Shown in pieces: positions 1 to 8,111 of a stretch of DNA of 64,000 bases. The notes below the pieces were generated by a model. It ran no database searches and had not been told where the DNA came from. It was given only the letters and a program-made list of their open reading frames with translations. Numbering within the stretch: position 1 is the stretch's first letter; each line of letters begins with the position of its first letter. The DNA comes from Acidobacteriaceae bacterium (GTDB taxonomy: Bacteria > Acidobacteriota > Terriglobia > Terriglobales > Acidobacteriaceae): contig DAIDLI010000080.1 of NCBI GenBank assembly GCA_027449545.1, positions 37,818-101,817 on the forward strand. Reading direction: 5' to 3'. The translations under genes and the position numbers were made by a program.

Positions 1-392
1 TCGAAGCGCACCTGTGGCGGCTCCGGCTGCGGGAGCTGGCGCACGTATTGCCAGGCCAGCCGCCGCAGCGTGGCCCGCTTGTGCTGGTCCACGGCGGCCT
101 CGGCGGGCGTGGCGTCGCGCGCGGTCCGGGTCTTCACTTCAAAGAAGCACAGCAGCGAGCCTTGCCAGGCAATCAGATCGAGGTCGCCGGGCAGGTTCCC
201 CGCGGACCAGCGCCGCGCCACCACGGTGTAGCCCTTGCGCAGCAGGTGGAAGTAGGCGGCATCCTCGCCTTCGAGGCCGACGGCGAGATGTGCGGGCAGC
301 TCTTCGGCCCGTCCGCGCCAGCGGGCAAGCCGGTCCAGGCCGACGGCAGTCCGCTCCAGCCAGTTCACGCGCATCTCGGCAAGCCATGCCAT
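1..392 (-). CDS. YraN/UPF0102 family endonuclease-like protein (3' end outside window)
   Basis: Not in the ORF track because its stop lies beyond base 1; I read it from the reverse strand in the frame giving LEGEDAAYFHLLRKGYTVV. Family hallmarks are visible in order: GExAA with a following GY, then GDLDLIAW, FFEVKTRT, and a C-terminal AVDQHKRATLRRLAWQY. These match the YraN/UPF0102 fold, a restriction-endonuclease-like domain in which the Asp of the DLI segment and the ExK of the FEVK segment form the putative metal site. The family's physiological role is poorly defined. About 130 residues are visible, so only the extreme C-terminus should be missing. Start: ATG at 392, with an alternative in-frame ATG six codons later. 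Confidence 0.75.
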   Translation of the reverse strand, partial: MAWLAEMRVNWLERTAVGLDRLARWRGRAEELPAHLAVGLEGEDAAYFHLLRKGYTVVARRWSAGNLPGDLDLIAWQGSLLCFFEVKTRTARDATPAEAAVDQHKRATLRRLAWQYVRQLPQPEPPQVRF

Positions 393-510
393 GGGTTTTG
401 CATCATTCTGCGCTTTCGCGGCGCAAGCGTGCAAATTGTTGCCGCGGCTGCTCGGGTACGGCACAGCTATAGCTGCGCCGTACCCAAGCAGGTTCACGCT
501 AAGGAACGAA

Positions 511-1245
511 CTACTCGATCGCGAAGACGGCGTAGACGGTGGCTTCTTCGCGCACGGTCTGCGGGTTGATCGCGAGCAGCGGCGGAGCGGGGCCGGCCGC
601 CTTCACGGCCGCGCTGAAGATCAGAGGGCGGGGGAGCCGTGGACTCTCGGGTGCCTGATTGCTGGCATAGAGCAGATCGCCCAGCTTCACGTGCAGCCCC
701 TCGGCCATCTGTGCTGCAATCGCGCGCGCTTTCACCAGCGCCGCCGCTGCCGCCCGAGCCTGGAGCGCCTTGCGATCCGCCACGCGCCAGTCGATGGCGC
801 CGCTCTGGTTGGCACCTGCCGCCACCGCGGCGCGAATCACCTCGGCAGCCTTCTGCGGTGGCACGGTCACGGTCCATGATTGCCGCATCACAAACTGCTT
901 GCGCGCGCGCTCGGCGGGCGTGTCCTTCTGGTTGAAGTCGTTGTAGCGTTCCAGGCCCTGGTTTGCGCTCTCGATGCTTTTGTTCGCAATGCCCTGCTGG
1001 TGGAGCGCGGCCAGCACTGCCTGCGAGATATGCCCGCCGTCCGCGTAGGTCGAGTCGGAATCGGGTCCGAAGATCTCGAATCCGATGGTTACGGCCGCGA
1101 GATCCGCCGTCTCCGTGGCCTCATCGGTCGCGGTAATGGCGATGGTCTTGTTGGCGTTGCTGATCTGGATGGTCTGGGCCGAGACGATCCCAGTGAAGAA
1201 AATTGTGACTGCCAATCTCGCGACGGCGGATGAATAGCGAATCAT
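511..1245 (-). CDS. SIMPL domain (DUF541) exported protein
   Basis: The 244-residue product starts with a signal peptide (MIRYSSAVARLAVTIFFTGIVSAQ) and continues as a single SIMPL/DUF541 domain: an early ITATDEATETADLAAVTIGFE segment, a central KQFVMRQSWTVTV strand, and the AAAAALVKARAIAAQMAEGLHVKLG helix. Members are periplasmic or membrane-associated proteins of uncertain function. The track gives a start at 1587, but that adds 114 low-complexity residues running through a non-coding stretch. The ATG at 1245 is preceded by AAGGAGG at good spacing and opens the signal peptide. It is transcribed toward the YraN-like gene, with about 118 bp between them. Confidence 0.85.
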   Translation of the reverse strand: MIRYSSAVARLAVTIFFTGIVSAQTIQISNANKTIAITATDEATETADLAAVTIGFEIFGPDSDSTYADGGHISQAVLAALHQQGIANKSIESANQGLERYNDFNQKDTPAERARKQFVMRQSWTVTVPPQKAAEVIRAAVAAGANQSGAIDWRVADRKALQARAAAAALVKARAIAAQMAEGLHVKLGDLLYASNQAPESPRLPRPLIFSAAVKAAGPAPPLLAINPQTVREEATVYAVFAIE

Positions 1246-1662
1246 CCCGCAATCCTCCTTGGTTTCCGCTCGGAAGGTTATCACAGATTGCACGTTAAGG
1301 AGCCTCTGAACAAGCCCTGAAGGCGCGGCAGCTCCTACTAATGAAGTAGGTGGACCGAGAACGCAAGGCTCCACATAACTTCTGCCTGTCAGCCGAGTTT
1401 TGAGAAATACCGTTATGCACGCTGGAAGCTCGATCGAGCCCCCGGCGGACACACTACGCCTCTTGTGGGGCCATCTGGAAGTTAACCTTCGCCAGCCTGC
1501 GGCGGTGCTGATAGAGCCAACGACCTCTTCCGTTTTAAGGCGTTTGGGCGCTGATAAATAAAGGCTTACGCGAACAAGCGAGCACATTGAAGTACAACTA
1601 ACGTCTTTGAAGACGGGGTCCCGCCAGCGATCGCTGGTTGGATAGCGGGTTGAGCGGAACGG
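1246..1662. other. Intergenic stretch with tRNA-like remnant and palindromes
   Basis: No convincing gene is seen here. It holds a 17-nt piece identical to part of tRNA-Val (listed separately), a CGTCTT/AAGACG inverted repeat near 1601-1614 and the perfect 14-bp palindrome CCAGCGATCGCTGG at 1624-1637. The palindromes lie just downstream of the lipoprotein remnant and could act as its terminator, but no T-tract follows. Confidence 0.4.
1517..1533 (-). repeat. tRNA-Val fragment (17 nt, possible attachment-site remnant)
   Basis: The plus-strand word ccaacgacctcttccgt is identical to bases 52366-52382, covering the anticodon-stem 3' arm, variable loop and T-stem 5' arm of the intact tRNA-Val(GAC). 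Identity stops at both ends: the T-loop and acceptor 3' half are absent, and the anticodon-side bases diverge after the match. A 17-nt match by chance in 64 kb is unlikely, so this is probably a true tRNA-derived remnant. Whether it marks an integration event is inference. Confidence 0.45.
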
Positions 1663-2002
1663 TCAGTCCGAGCGTTGGGCGCCGCCATCCAGAGGGGGAT
1701 CGGTCGCAATGCTTCCGTTGTGAACGATGACATTCTCATCGCCGACGAAGTCCTTCCGCGCGCCGAGGGGCAGCCTGCCTTCCATGACATGGACCCAGAG
1801 CTTCAGCCCTTCCGGGAGATTGGTCGTGCCCTGGAGCACCACTTTGCCGCCGCCGATCCGCGCGAAGAAACATCTCCCGCCTTGGTGAGAAGGCCTGAAG
1901 AGAGGCCGCACCGGGATATGCTGCGGAGCCTGAATCCGACGAGTGACAACCGGCGACGGCAAGACCCGTCGGCACGACCGCTGCCGCCAACAACAGCGTC
2001 AC
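1663..2002 (-). pseudogene. Small lipoprotein, apparently frameshifted
   Basis: Two overlapping minus-strand frames read like halves of one protein. The upstream frame (GTG at 2002) encodes a lipoprotein signal, TLLLAAAVVPTGLAVAGCHSSDSGS, with a lipobox ending AGC. The downstream frame (stop at 1663) carries GGGKVVLQGTTNLPEGLKLWVHV and ARKDFVGDENVIVHNGSIATDP, which resembles the beta-rich body of small secreted proteins with a 'GTTNLPDG' motif. Joining them needs a +1 or -1 shift somewhere near 1860-1900. I cannot tell a real pseudogene from a sequencing error. No operon partner is evident. Confidence 0.35.
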
Positions 2003-2079
2003 AAACTTGTGCGTAGATACCTTCCTATTGCCCGGATCCTTAATCTATTGCGTAGCAGCCTCTGTGGGACTCATGATAT

Positions 2080-2096
2080 TTGTAGTCTGTCTACAA
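2080..2096 (+). promoter_or_regulatory. Perfect palindrome upstream of TonB receptor 1 (operator candidate)
   Basis: TTGTAG-TCTGT-CTACAA is an inverted repeat with perfect 6-bp arms. It lies about 135 bp before the chosen start of TonB receptor 1. Its arms resemble the TTGTA half-sites seen upstream of gntR and of the nanE-nanK fusion, so the same GntR-type regulator may bind, but this site is a looser match to GTMTAKAC than the three spacer operators. Confidence 0.45.
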
Positions 2097-2232
2097 TCAT
2101 CATCTTCCGGATGGAATTTGCGAGATCGGAATGCATGACGTGAGCCGTGATCACGGGCGGAATGGCCGCCTCCGGCGTGAGAAGCATGCCGTCTCTCCTC
2201 GCCATACCATCGCTCCCTGCTCGAAACTCAGA

Positions 2233-5200
2233 ATGAACGTGCTTGAGCTATCGGTCGCGATGGTGCTGACGTTTGCATACTGCTCAGGTTTCGGGCAAAC
2301 CGTTACTGGGGCGATCCGTGGCGAAGTAGAGGATCCGAGCGGAGCCGCTATAGCGAATTCCGCCGTGACTGCCACCAATGTTGCCACAGGGGTGCGAACG
2401 CGCGCGGAATCCGATTCCAGTGGCGCCTATAGTTTCCAGTTCCTTCCCATCGGCTACTACATAATTACTGCAGCGGAACCAGGATTCGAGGAGGAATCAG
2501 TGGGGCCCATTCATCTGGAGATTGACGAGATTGTTCACATCAATCTGAAAGTCCGCTTGGGCTCTGTCGTCGGCACTGTGAAGGTCTCTGGTGAAGCCGT
2601 AGCGTTACTGCAAACCCAGAACGCTACCTTGGGAACAACACTTACCTTCAATATGATTCAGGGGCTTCCATTGAACGGTCTCAATCTCCAGAGCGGCAGT
2701 ATATTCGTCCCGGGTGCGGTGAATCCCACCGTAGGCCTCATGGGCGGGCCAGCGGGATACGAACGGGATACCAGCTCAGTAGCAGAGCCGTCCTTCAATG
2801 GCAATCGACAGCAAGGCAATAGCTATGTCTTGGATGGTGTAGAGATCAACGAGACCATGAATAATCTGATCGGCTACAGCCCGGCGCCGGAAGCGGTGCA
2901 AGAGGTCCGCATCATCACTGGGAACGCCGACGCCGAATATGGCAATGTAAATGGCGGTGAGGTGATCATGGTGACCAAAGGAGGTACAAACCTAGTTCAC
3001 GGCAGCGTCTACGACTATTTTGAAAACCAGAACTTTGCAGCGAACACGTGGGGAAATAACTACGCCGGCCTCGGGAAGAGCATATTCCATCGAGACCAGT
3101 TCGGGATCGCCGCTGGCGGGCCGATTTTCAAGAGCAAACTCTTCCTCTTTGGCGACTACCTGGGAACCAGGAATGTTTCGGTGGGCAAAAGCTCAGCAAG
3201 CGTAGCTACGGCGAAGATGCGTACTTGCATTTCAAACAACGGGATGACGACCTGCGATTTCTCTGAGCTTCTGACGGTCAACGGCATTCAGCTTTATAAT
3301 CCAGCGGTTTCATCAACGAACCCGACTGGCGGCTATGCGAATGCCAAGCCGTATCTGCATAACCAGATCCCGCTTAATAACCCTGTTGCGTCGTTTCTCT
3401 TCCTGCATCCCGAATTCTATCCGTTGCCCAATCATGCTCCATCGCCCGGTACGGTTGATTCAAATAATTATGAAGGTGTCACCGAAACCGTCCGTCAGAA
3501 CAATCAAGGCGACATGCGTGCGGACTACAGCATCGGGTCGCAAGATTCGATCATGTTCAGATCCTCCGACGGCGATCCCTTTGATCGCACACCGCAGGCT
3601 GTGCTCCCGGTAATTTTCCCGGCGGCCAACGAGTATCCGTTTCACAGTGGCGTAGTGAGCTGGGTGCACACATTCTCTCGCGCGCTCATTAATCAATGGC
3701 GGGCGGGCATGTCTCGAATTGAGTGGTACACCGGAGCTCCGACTGATCTGTTGGGAAACGTGGGAATGTCGGGAGACCGGAGTCTGGGCATTCCCTTTAC
3801 ACAGCCCTATCCCGGCTTCAGCCTGATCAACGTCTCCAGCCCAGAAAATAACGTTGGCACAGCCGCCATCGTCACGAACTTTGTGGATAATGACTTCAAC
3901 TATGCCGACGATCTGATCTGGGAGCACGGAAGGCACATCACGAAGATCGGCCTGCAGATAACGCGTTACCAGCAGAATACCTATTATCCGGGGAATGCCG
4001 GTGCGATGGGGCAATTTCTCTATGGCGGGTATTACACGCAAAATCCAAATTTATCAGGCGCGCCTGGCTATGGTTTCGCAGATTTTGTTCTTGACCAAGC
4101 GTACGAGTCGGAAGTCGGCGGAGTCGCCGGGCCCACCGGACAGCGCCAATATCGGGACGCGTATTATGTTCAAGACGATTGGAATGTGCTCCATGATCTG
4201 ACGATCAACCTGGGACTGCGCTATGGATATGACCAGCCGATCTATGAAGTGAACAACAAAGAACTCAACGTCAAAATAAATGCAGCGGCGTCCTGCACGA
4301 GTGCCGATACTCCGTCCAATCCTTGTCTCGAATTTGCCGGCCAAGAGGGAAATAGCCGGGCTCTTTACTCTCCGTATTACGACGAATGGATGCCGCGCCT
4401 CGGCTTTGCATGGCAGCTTGCACCCCGGATGGTGATGCGGGGCGGATATGGCATCACCGATTGGCTGGAGGGAACCGGCGCCAATTTGAGAATGACGCAA
4501 AATGCTCCTTTCCTGAATCAGTTTATCGATGCGCCAGGCACTCCGAGCGATTCCAGCGCCGGTAATCCAGTGAGCGTGACCCATGGTTTCACCGGGGACG
4601 GCGTTGGAGCTCAAACGCAGTACAACGCATGGGCCAGGAATTTACGACCGACCGCAGTCCAGCAATTCAACCTGACCGCGCAATACCTTATCAATGACTC
4701 AACCACAGCACAGCTTGGTTATGTAGGAGAGATCGGGCAACGCCTTGTCGTTCCCGCATCGCCCAATCAGTGGATGACGGCTGGGGTACCGACGTCGGCG
4801 CCGTTTTACAACCTGGTGGGATCCAGCGGATATGTGCTCTTAACAGAGTCCGAGGGCGTAGAGAATTACAACGCCATGCAGGCAGTCCTCCATCATCGGC
4901 AGCGCGGAGGACTGTATTACACGCTGAACTACACCTGGTCAAAATCCATGACCAACAGCCCTGGGTTCTACGGTGTGGCTGGCGTGGACGACAACAGCGT
5001 GTATTGGCAGAACTACCATGATCCGCAAGCGGACTACGGGCCATCCGGCTTCGATACTCGCCAAGCCCTCAATAGCACTGCGGTTTGGAAGCTGCCGTTC
5101 GGGCGCGGAAGGAAGCTTGGCAGCCAGTGGGGACGGAGCTTGGATGAATTTTTCGGTGGCTGGCAGCTCGCCGGGGACGCCATCCTCTATTCCGGGTTTC

Positions 5201-5664
5201 CGATTACGATGACCGGGCCAAACAATGCCAATTTCCACTCGCGCTCGGCACGAGCGAACCAATACAGGCCGCTGCGCATCGTGCACCGCTCCATTCGACA
5301 CTGGTTCGGTACCGACCCCTCCGCCAACCCTTGCACAGGAGCCGACAATGGCATTTGCGCCTATGGGGCAGAACAGGTGGGGCAGTTCGGGACCGCGCAC
5401 GTCAATACAGAACGAGCGCCGGGTTACCGCGTAATCGATCTCTCGCTGTTCAAGTCCTTACTCACCACTGAGTCACAGACTTTCACATTCCGCGCCGATG
5501 CTTTCAACGTGGGGAACATAGCGAGCTATGCAGCACCAGCATACGTCTCTACAGCCTCTGGAGTATCGCCAACTAATTGGCCCAACAACTCCTTGGAGGG
5601 TCGGATAACGAGCACGCTCTCTCCTGCGCGCCAGCTGCAGCTTTCCGTGATCTACCGCTTTTGA
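2233..5664 (+). CDS. TonB-dependent receptor with carboxypeptidase-regulatory domain (Oar-like) 1
   Basis: The 1143-residue outer-membrane receptor has a signal peptide (MNVLELSVAMVLTFAYCSGFGQ). A CarboxypepD_reg beta-sandwich follows (TVTGAIRGEVEDPSGAAIANSAVTATN through HLEIDEIVHINLKV, roughly residues 20-110). A plug-like region contains FNGNRQQGNSYVLDGVEI and EVRIITGNADAEYGNVNGGEVIMVTKGGTN, and a long beta-barrel ends in RQLQLSVIYRF, with the C-terminal aromatic expected for BAM insertion. This is the abundant Oar-like receptor type of Acidobacteria, thought to import glycan fragments or act in surface interaction. The track start at 2131 adds 34 residues before the signal peptide; ATG at 2233 fits better, though the Shine-Dalgarno is weak. 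A palindromic operator candidate lies upstream. Confidence 0.85.
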   Translation: MNVLELSVAMVLTFAYCSGFGQTVTGAIRGEVEDPSGAAIANSAVTATNVATGVRTRAESDSSGAYSFQFLPIGYYIITAAEPGFEEESVGPIHLEIDEIVHINLKVRLGSVVGTVKVSGEAVALLQTQNATLGTTLTFNMIQGLPLNGLNLQSGSIFVPGAVNPTVGLMGGPAGYERDTSSVAEPSFNGNRQQGNSYVLDGVEINETMNNLIGYSPAPEAVQEVRIITGNADAEYGNVNGGEVIMVTKGGTNLVHGSVYDYFENQNFAANTWGNNYAGLGKSIFHRDQFGIAAGGPIFKSKLFLFGDYLGTRNVSVGKSSASVATAKMRTCISNNGMTTCDFSELLTVNGIQLYNPAVSSTNPTGGYANAKPYLHNQIPLNNPVASFLFLHPEFYPLPNHAPSPGTVDSNNYEGVTETVRQNNQGDMRADYSIGSQDSIMFRSSDGDPFDRTPQAVLPVIFPAANEYPFHSGVVSWVHTFSRALINQWRAGMSRIEWYTGAPTDLLGNVGMSGDRSLGIPFTQPYPGFSLINVSSPENNVGTAAIVTNFVDNDFNYADDLIWEHGRHITKIGLQITRYQQNTYYPGNAGAMGQFLYGGYYTQNPNLSGAPGYGFADFVLDQAYESEVGGVAGPTGQRQYRDAYYVQDDWNVLHDLTINLGLRYGYDQPIYEVNNKELNVKINAAASCTSADTPSNPCLEFAGQEGNSRALYSPYYDEWMPRLGFAWQLAPRMVMRGGYGITDWLEGTGANLRMTQNAPFLNQFIDAPGTPSDSSAGNPVSVTHGFTGDGVGAQTQYNAWARNLRPTAVQQFNLTAQYLINDSTTAQLGYVGEIGQRLVVPASPNQWMTAGVPTSAPFYNLVGSSGYVLLTESEGVENYNAMQAVLHHRQRGGLYYTLNYTWSKSMTNSPGFYGVAGVDDNSVYWQNYHDPQADYGPSGFDTRQALNSTAVWKLPFGRGRKLGSQWGRSLDEFFGGWQLAGDAILYSGFPITMTGPNNANFHSRSARANQYRPLRIVHRSIRHWFGTDPSANPCTGADNGICAYGAEQVGQFGTAHVNTERAPGYRVIDLSLFKSLLTTESQTFTFRADAFNVGNIASYAAPAYVSTASGVSPTNWPNNSLEGRITSTLSPARQLQLSVIYRF

Positions 5665-5751
5665 GGGAGCCGCTGAATAATTGGACCAGAAAGGCGCTTG
5701 GGCAGAGCGGAGACTTGAGGCAGGTCACGGTATCCTGCACAACCAGGCTCT

Positions 5752-7863
5752 TCACTTCACGCTCAGATCCCATGCATAAACATCGTCTGTCGTCATATTC
5801 TCTACCGCGAGCGGCATATCGTCTGGAGCAAGTCCCATCCAATCGCCCAGAATGGTGGGGCTTGGCACAATGCTATCCAGGCTGGCGATCTTCTCTACTC
5901 TTCGATTGGCAACGCTTACACGAAAAACCGTCCGAACTCGGTCCACGTCCGACAGGAAGTATATCGCCTTATTGTCGCGAGACCAGTTTGGATATCCCGC
6001 CCGCATCTTCACCAGCGGCTCCCATACGGCAGTTGCGAAATCGTACAGATATAAATACTGATCACCGGCATGGAGCGCGGTCAAAAATCGCCCATCAGGC
6101 GACCAGCGAGCCAGATAAAAACCGTGCGATCCAGGGAGGGTCGTCACGCTGTTGGTGCGCAGATCGAATATGTGGACGCCTTCAGGCTGCGCAACCGGTA
6201 CGACCTCGGAAAAGACCAGACGCTCTCCATCGGGAGCCCAGTCAGGATATCCTTCCGCCTGGCGCGACTGGTAGACCCGATGCAATCCCCCGCCGTTCGC
6301 GGGAATAACAAAAATCTCCCACATGCCGGGGAAGCTCACTCCCATAAAAGCGATCATTCGGCCGTTGGGAGACCATTGCGGCACCAGCGTTCTCCTTAGA
6401 TTCTGGGTAAGAGGAATGCATTGAGTGCCATCCGCGCGGCACCTCCATAGGTTGTTATCCGTGGCGCTGCTGTAGGCGATCGAATTTCCGTCCCGGGTGA
6501 ACGCCGCAGTACTGATAGAGAGGCTAGGCAGTACAGGAACAGGCTCGCTCGAGTGAGCATCATACCGAACGAGTTCGCCTTTGGGATTCTCGGCACGCAG
6601 AAACAGCTTTTTACCATTCCTGCTCACCAGCGGGCCGCGGTAGCTCTCTGCGCCGGCAACCAGAGGATAGGGCTGGTCGTGGTCGAGAAATGAGAGGGTG
6701 TGTCGTTCGTTACGTGCCCAGATCTGAAATCTATCTCCTACGCGAACCTGAAAGAGAAAGAACTTGTCATCAGGAGTCCAGGTGCCGCAGCAGACGTAAT
6801 GATCGAATCGTTGCAGCAGCCGGTGAGGCCTCTTGTCGCCCCGATCTATCTCCCATAGGGATGTTCCTTCATTCCTTTTGTCGATTACGGTGAAGCGCAG
6901 CCTTCTGCCATCGGGCGACCAGCGAAACCAGTAGGCATTGCCCGGAACGCTGAAGAGGCGTTGCCGTTGCGTGGCTGCGGTGTCGCTCGAGTAAACAACG
7001 CCATTCGCAGAGTAAAGAAGGCCTTCGCGGTTAGGATTCCAGGCTGCATCATAGGCCAGAACGTTGCCGACTCTCAGGGCCTTGCCGCCTTTCCTGAAAA
7101 TGTAAAGCGGTTCTTCGTCGTCGCGCGAGTGCCCCAGATTGCGGAGCAGCATTGCCGAGTGATCCGGAGCTAAATCGCAAAGTTCTGGGTCAGCCAATCC
7201 GGTGGCGATATTGACGCGCTTCCCTCCATCTGTCGGAGTGGCTGCTACCGCATAACGACCGCCTACAAACTGCGGATAGTAGATTCGTCCTTCGCCGCGG
7301 AGAAGGGGCGACAAGACCAGTGTTTGCGATTCCGTAATCCGGACGGGATTTGTCGCCGCCAGCCGAGCCCGGCTCTGGGACTGGACGATCAGGGCGAGAA
7401 GCACACCGGCCACAAAGACTGCGGCGAGGCCTGCTCCCCACAGCATCCGCGAAGGCGCGGTTTCAGCGGGAGCGCAATTGACTGCTCCGTTGCTGCTGGA
7501 CGCGGGTTCCGGCTCTCCCGCCGCTTCCTCCGACTCTCCGGCTTTCCCAATAAAGCAATAGCCGACCCCGGGAAGGGTCTGGATAAAGCGGGGGTGATCC
7601 TTATCATCGCCGAGCGCACGCCGAATCTGCCGGATCGCCTGCTCGACGGTATTCTCGTCCCGCTGACCTCCCCAGACTGCCTTGAGAAGCTCCTCTTTGG
7701 AGACAACGGACCCGCGCTGTGAGGCAAGAAACCCCAGAACCTTGAAAGGAGTAGGCGGCAGGTGGATGCGTTCGGCGCCGCGATAGAGCCCGCGGCGCTG
7801 CGTATCAATGATGAACTCTTCGAACCTGAGTGAGGTCTTGTCAATCGAGTCTGCGGATGGCAT
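5752..7863 (-). CDS. CadC/ToxR-type winged-helix protein with TolB/WD40-like propeller
   Basis: The 703-residue product has three parts. Residues about 10-105 form an OmpR/ToxR-type winged helix (LRFEEFIIDTQRRGLYRGAERIHLPPTPFKVLGFLASQRG; VEQAIRQIRRALGDD; RFIQTLPGVGYCFIG). A single membrane helix follows (MLWGAGLAAVFVAGVLLALIV, about 145-165). The remainder is a periplasmic beta-propeller with PD40/TolB-like repeats, such as YWFRWSPDGRRLRFTV and LVPQWSPNGRMIAFMG. This layout implies a one-component membrane transcription regulator sensing an extracytoplasmic cue through the propeller. It is convergent with TonB receptor 1 and divergent from the NHL giant, either of which could be its target, but no direct evidence shows this. 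Confidence 0.85.
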   Translation of the reverse strand: MPSADSIDKTSLRFEEFIIDTQRRGLYRGAERIHLPPTPFKVLGFLASQRGSVVSKEELLKAVWGGQRDENTVEQAIRQIRRALGDDKDHPRFIQTLPGVGYCFIGKAGESEEAAGEPEPASSSNGAVNCAPAETAPSRMLWGAGLAAVFVAGVLLALIVQSQSRARLAATNPVRITESQTLVLSPLLRGEGRIYYPQFVGGRYAVAATPTDGGKRVNIATGLADPELCDLAPDHSAMLLRNLGHSRDDEEPLYIFRKGGKALRVGNVLAYDAAWNPNREGLLYSANGVVYSSDTAATQRQRLFSVPGNAYWFRWSPDGRRLRFTVIDKRNEGTSLWEIDRGDKRPHRLLQRFDHYVCCGTWTPDDKFFLFQVRVGDRFQIWARNERHTLSFLDHDQPYPLVAGAESYRGPLVSRNGKKLFLRAENPKGELVRYDAHSSEPVPVLPSLSISTAAFTRDGNSIAYSSATDNNLWRCRADGTQCIPLTQNLRRTLVPQWSPNGRMIAFMGVSFPGMWEIFVIPANGGGLHRVYQSRQAEGYPDWAPDGERLVFSEVVPVAQPEGVHIFDLRTNSVTTLPGSHGFYLARWSPDGRFLTALHAGDQYLYLYDFATAVWEPLVKMRAGYPNWSRDNKAIYFLSDVDRVRTVFRVSVANRRVEKIASLDSIVPSPTILGDWMGLAPDDMPLAVENMTTDDVYAWDLSVK

Positions 7864-8111
7864 GACGGAATCTCACCAGCCCGTCTTCAGAACTTTTTCA
7901 GTGCCTTTTCAGGAAGGCGTCAGCGGAATACGCGGTCCCCAGTTGTACGCTTTTGCGGTCAGCTTAGCACATCCAGGGGAGGTTCTGCGTTCAGATGCCT
8001 TGCCTGCTCGGGGAAGGGGCGAAACTAGGCGTGTGGTTCCATCGACCCTTCGTGCCTCTCCGAGAAATCGTAACAATTCAGTCAACTTATCTGTGAGATG
8101 GAGGGTTAGTT
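7864..8111. promoter_or_regulatory. Divergent intergenic region, winged-helix gene / NHL giant
   Basis: These 248 bp separate the two divergent start codons and must hold the promoters of both. I see no convincing -35/-10 pair that I would defend; the NHL gene's Shine-Dalgarno (GGAGGG) lies just before its GTG start. Confidence 0.35.
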
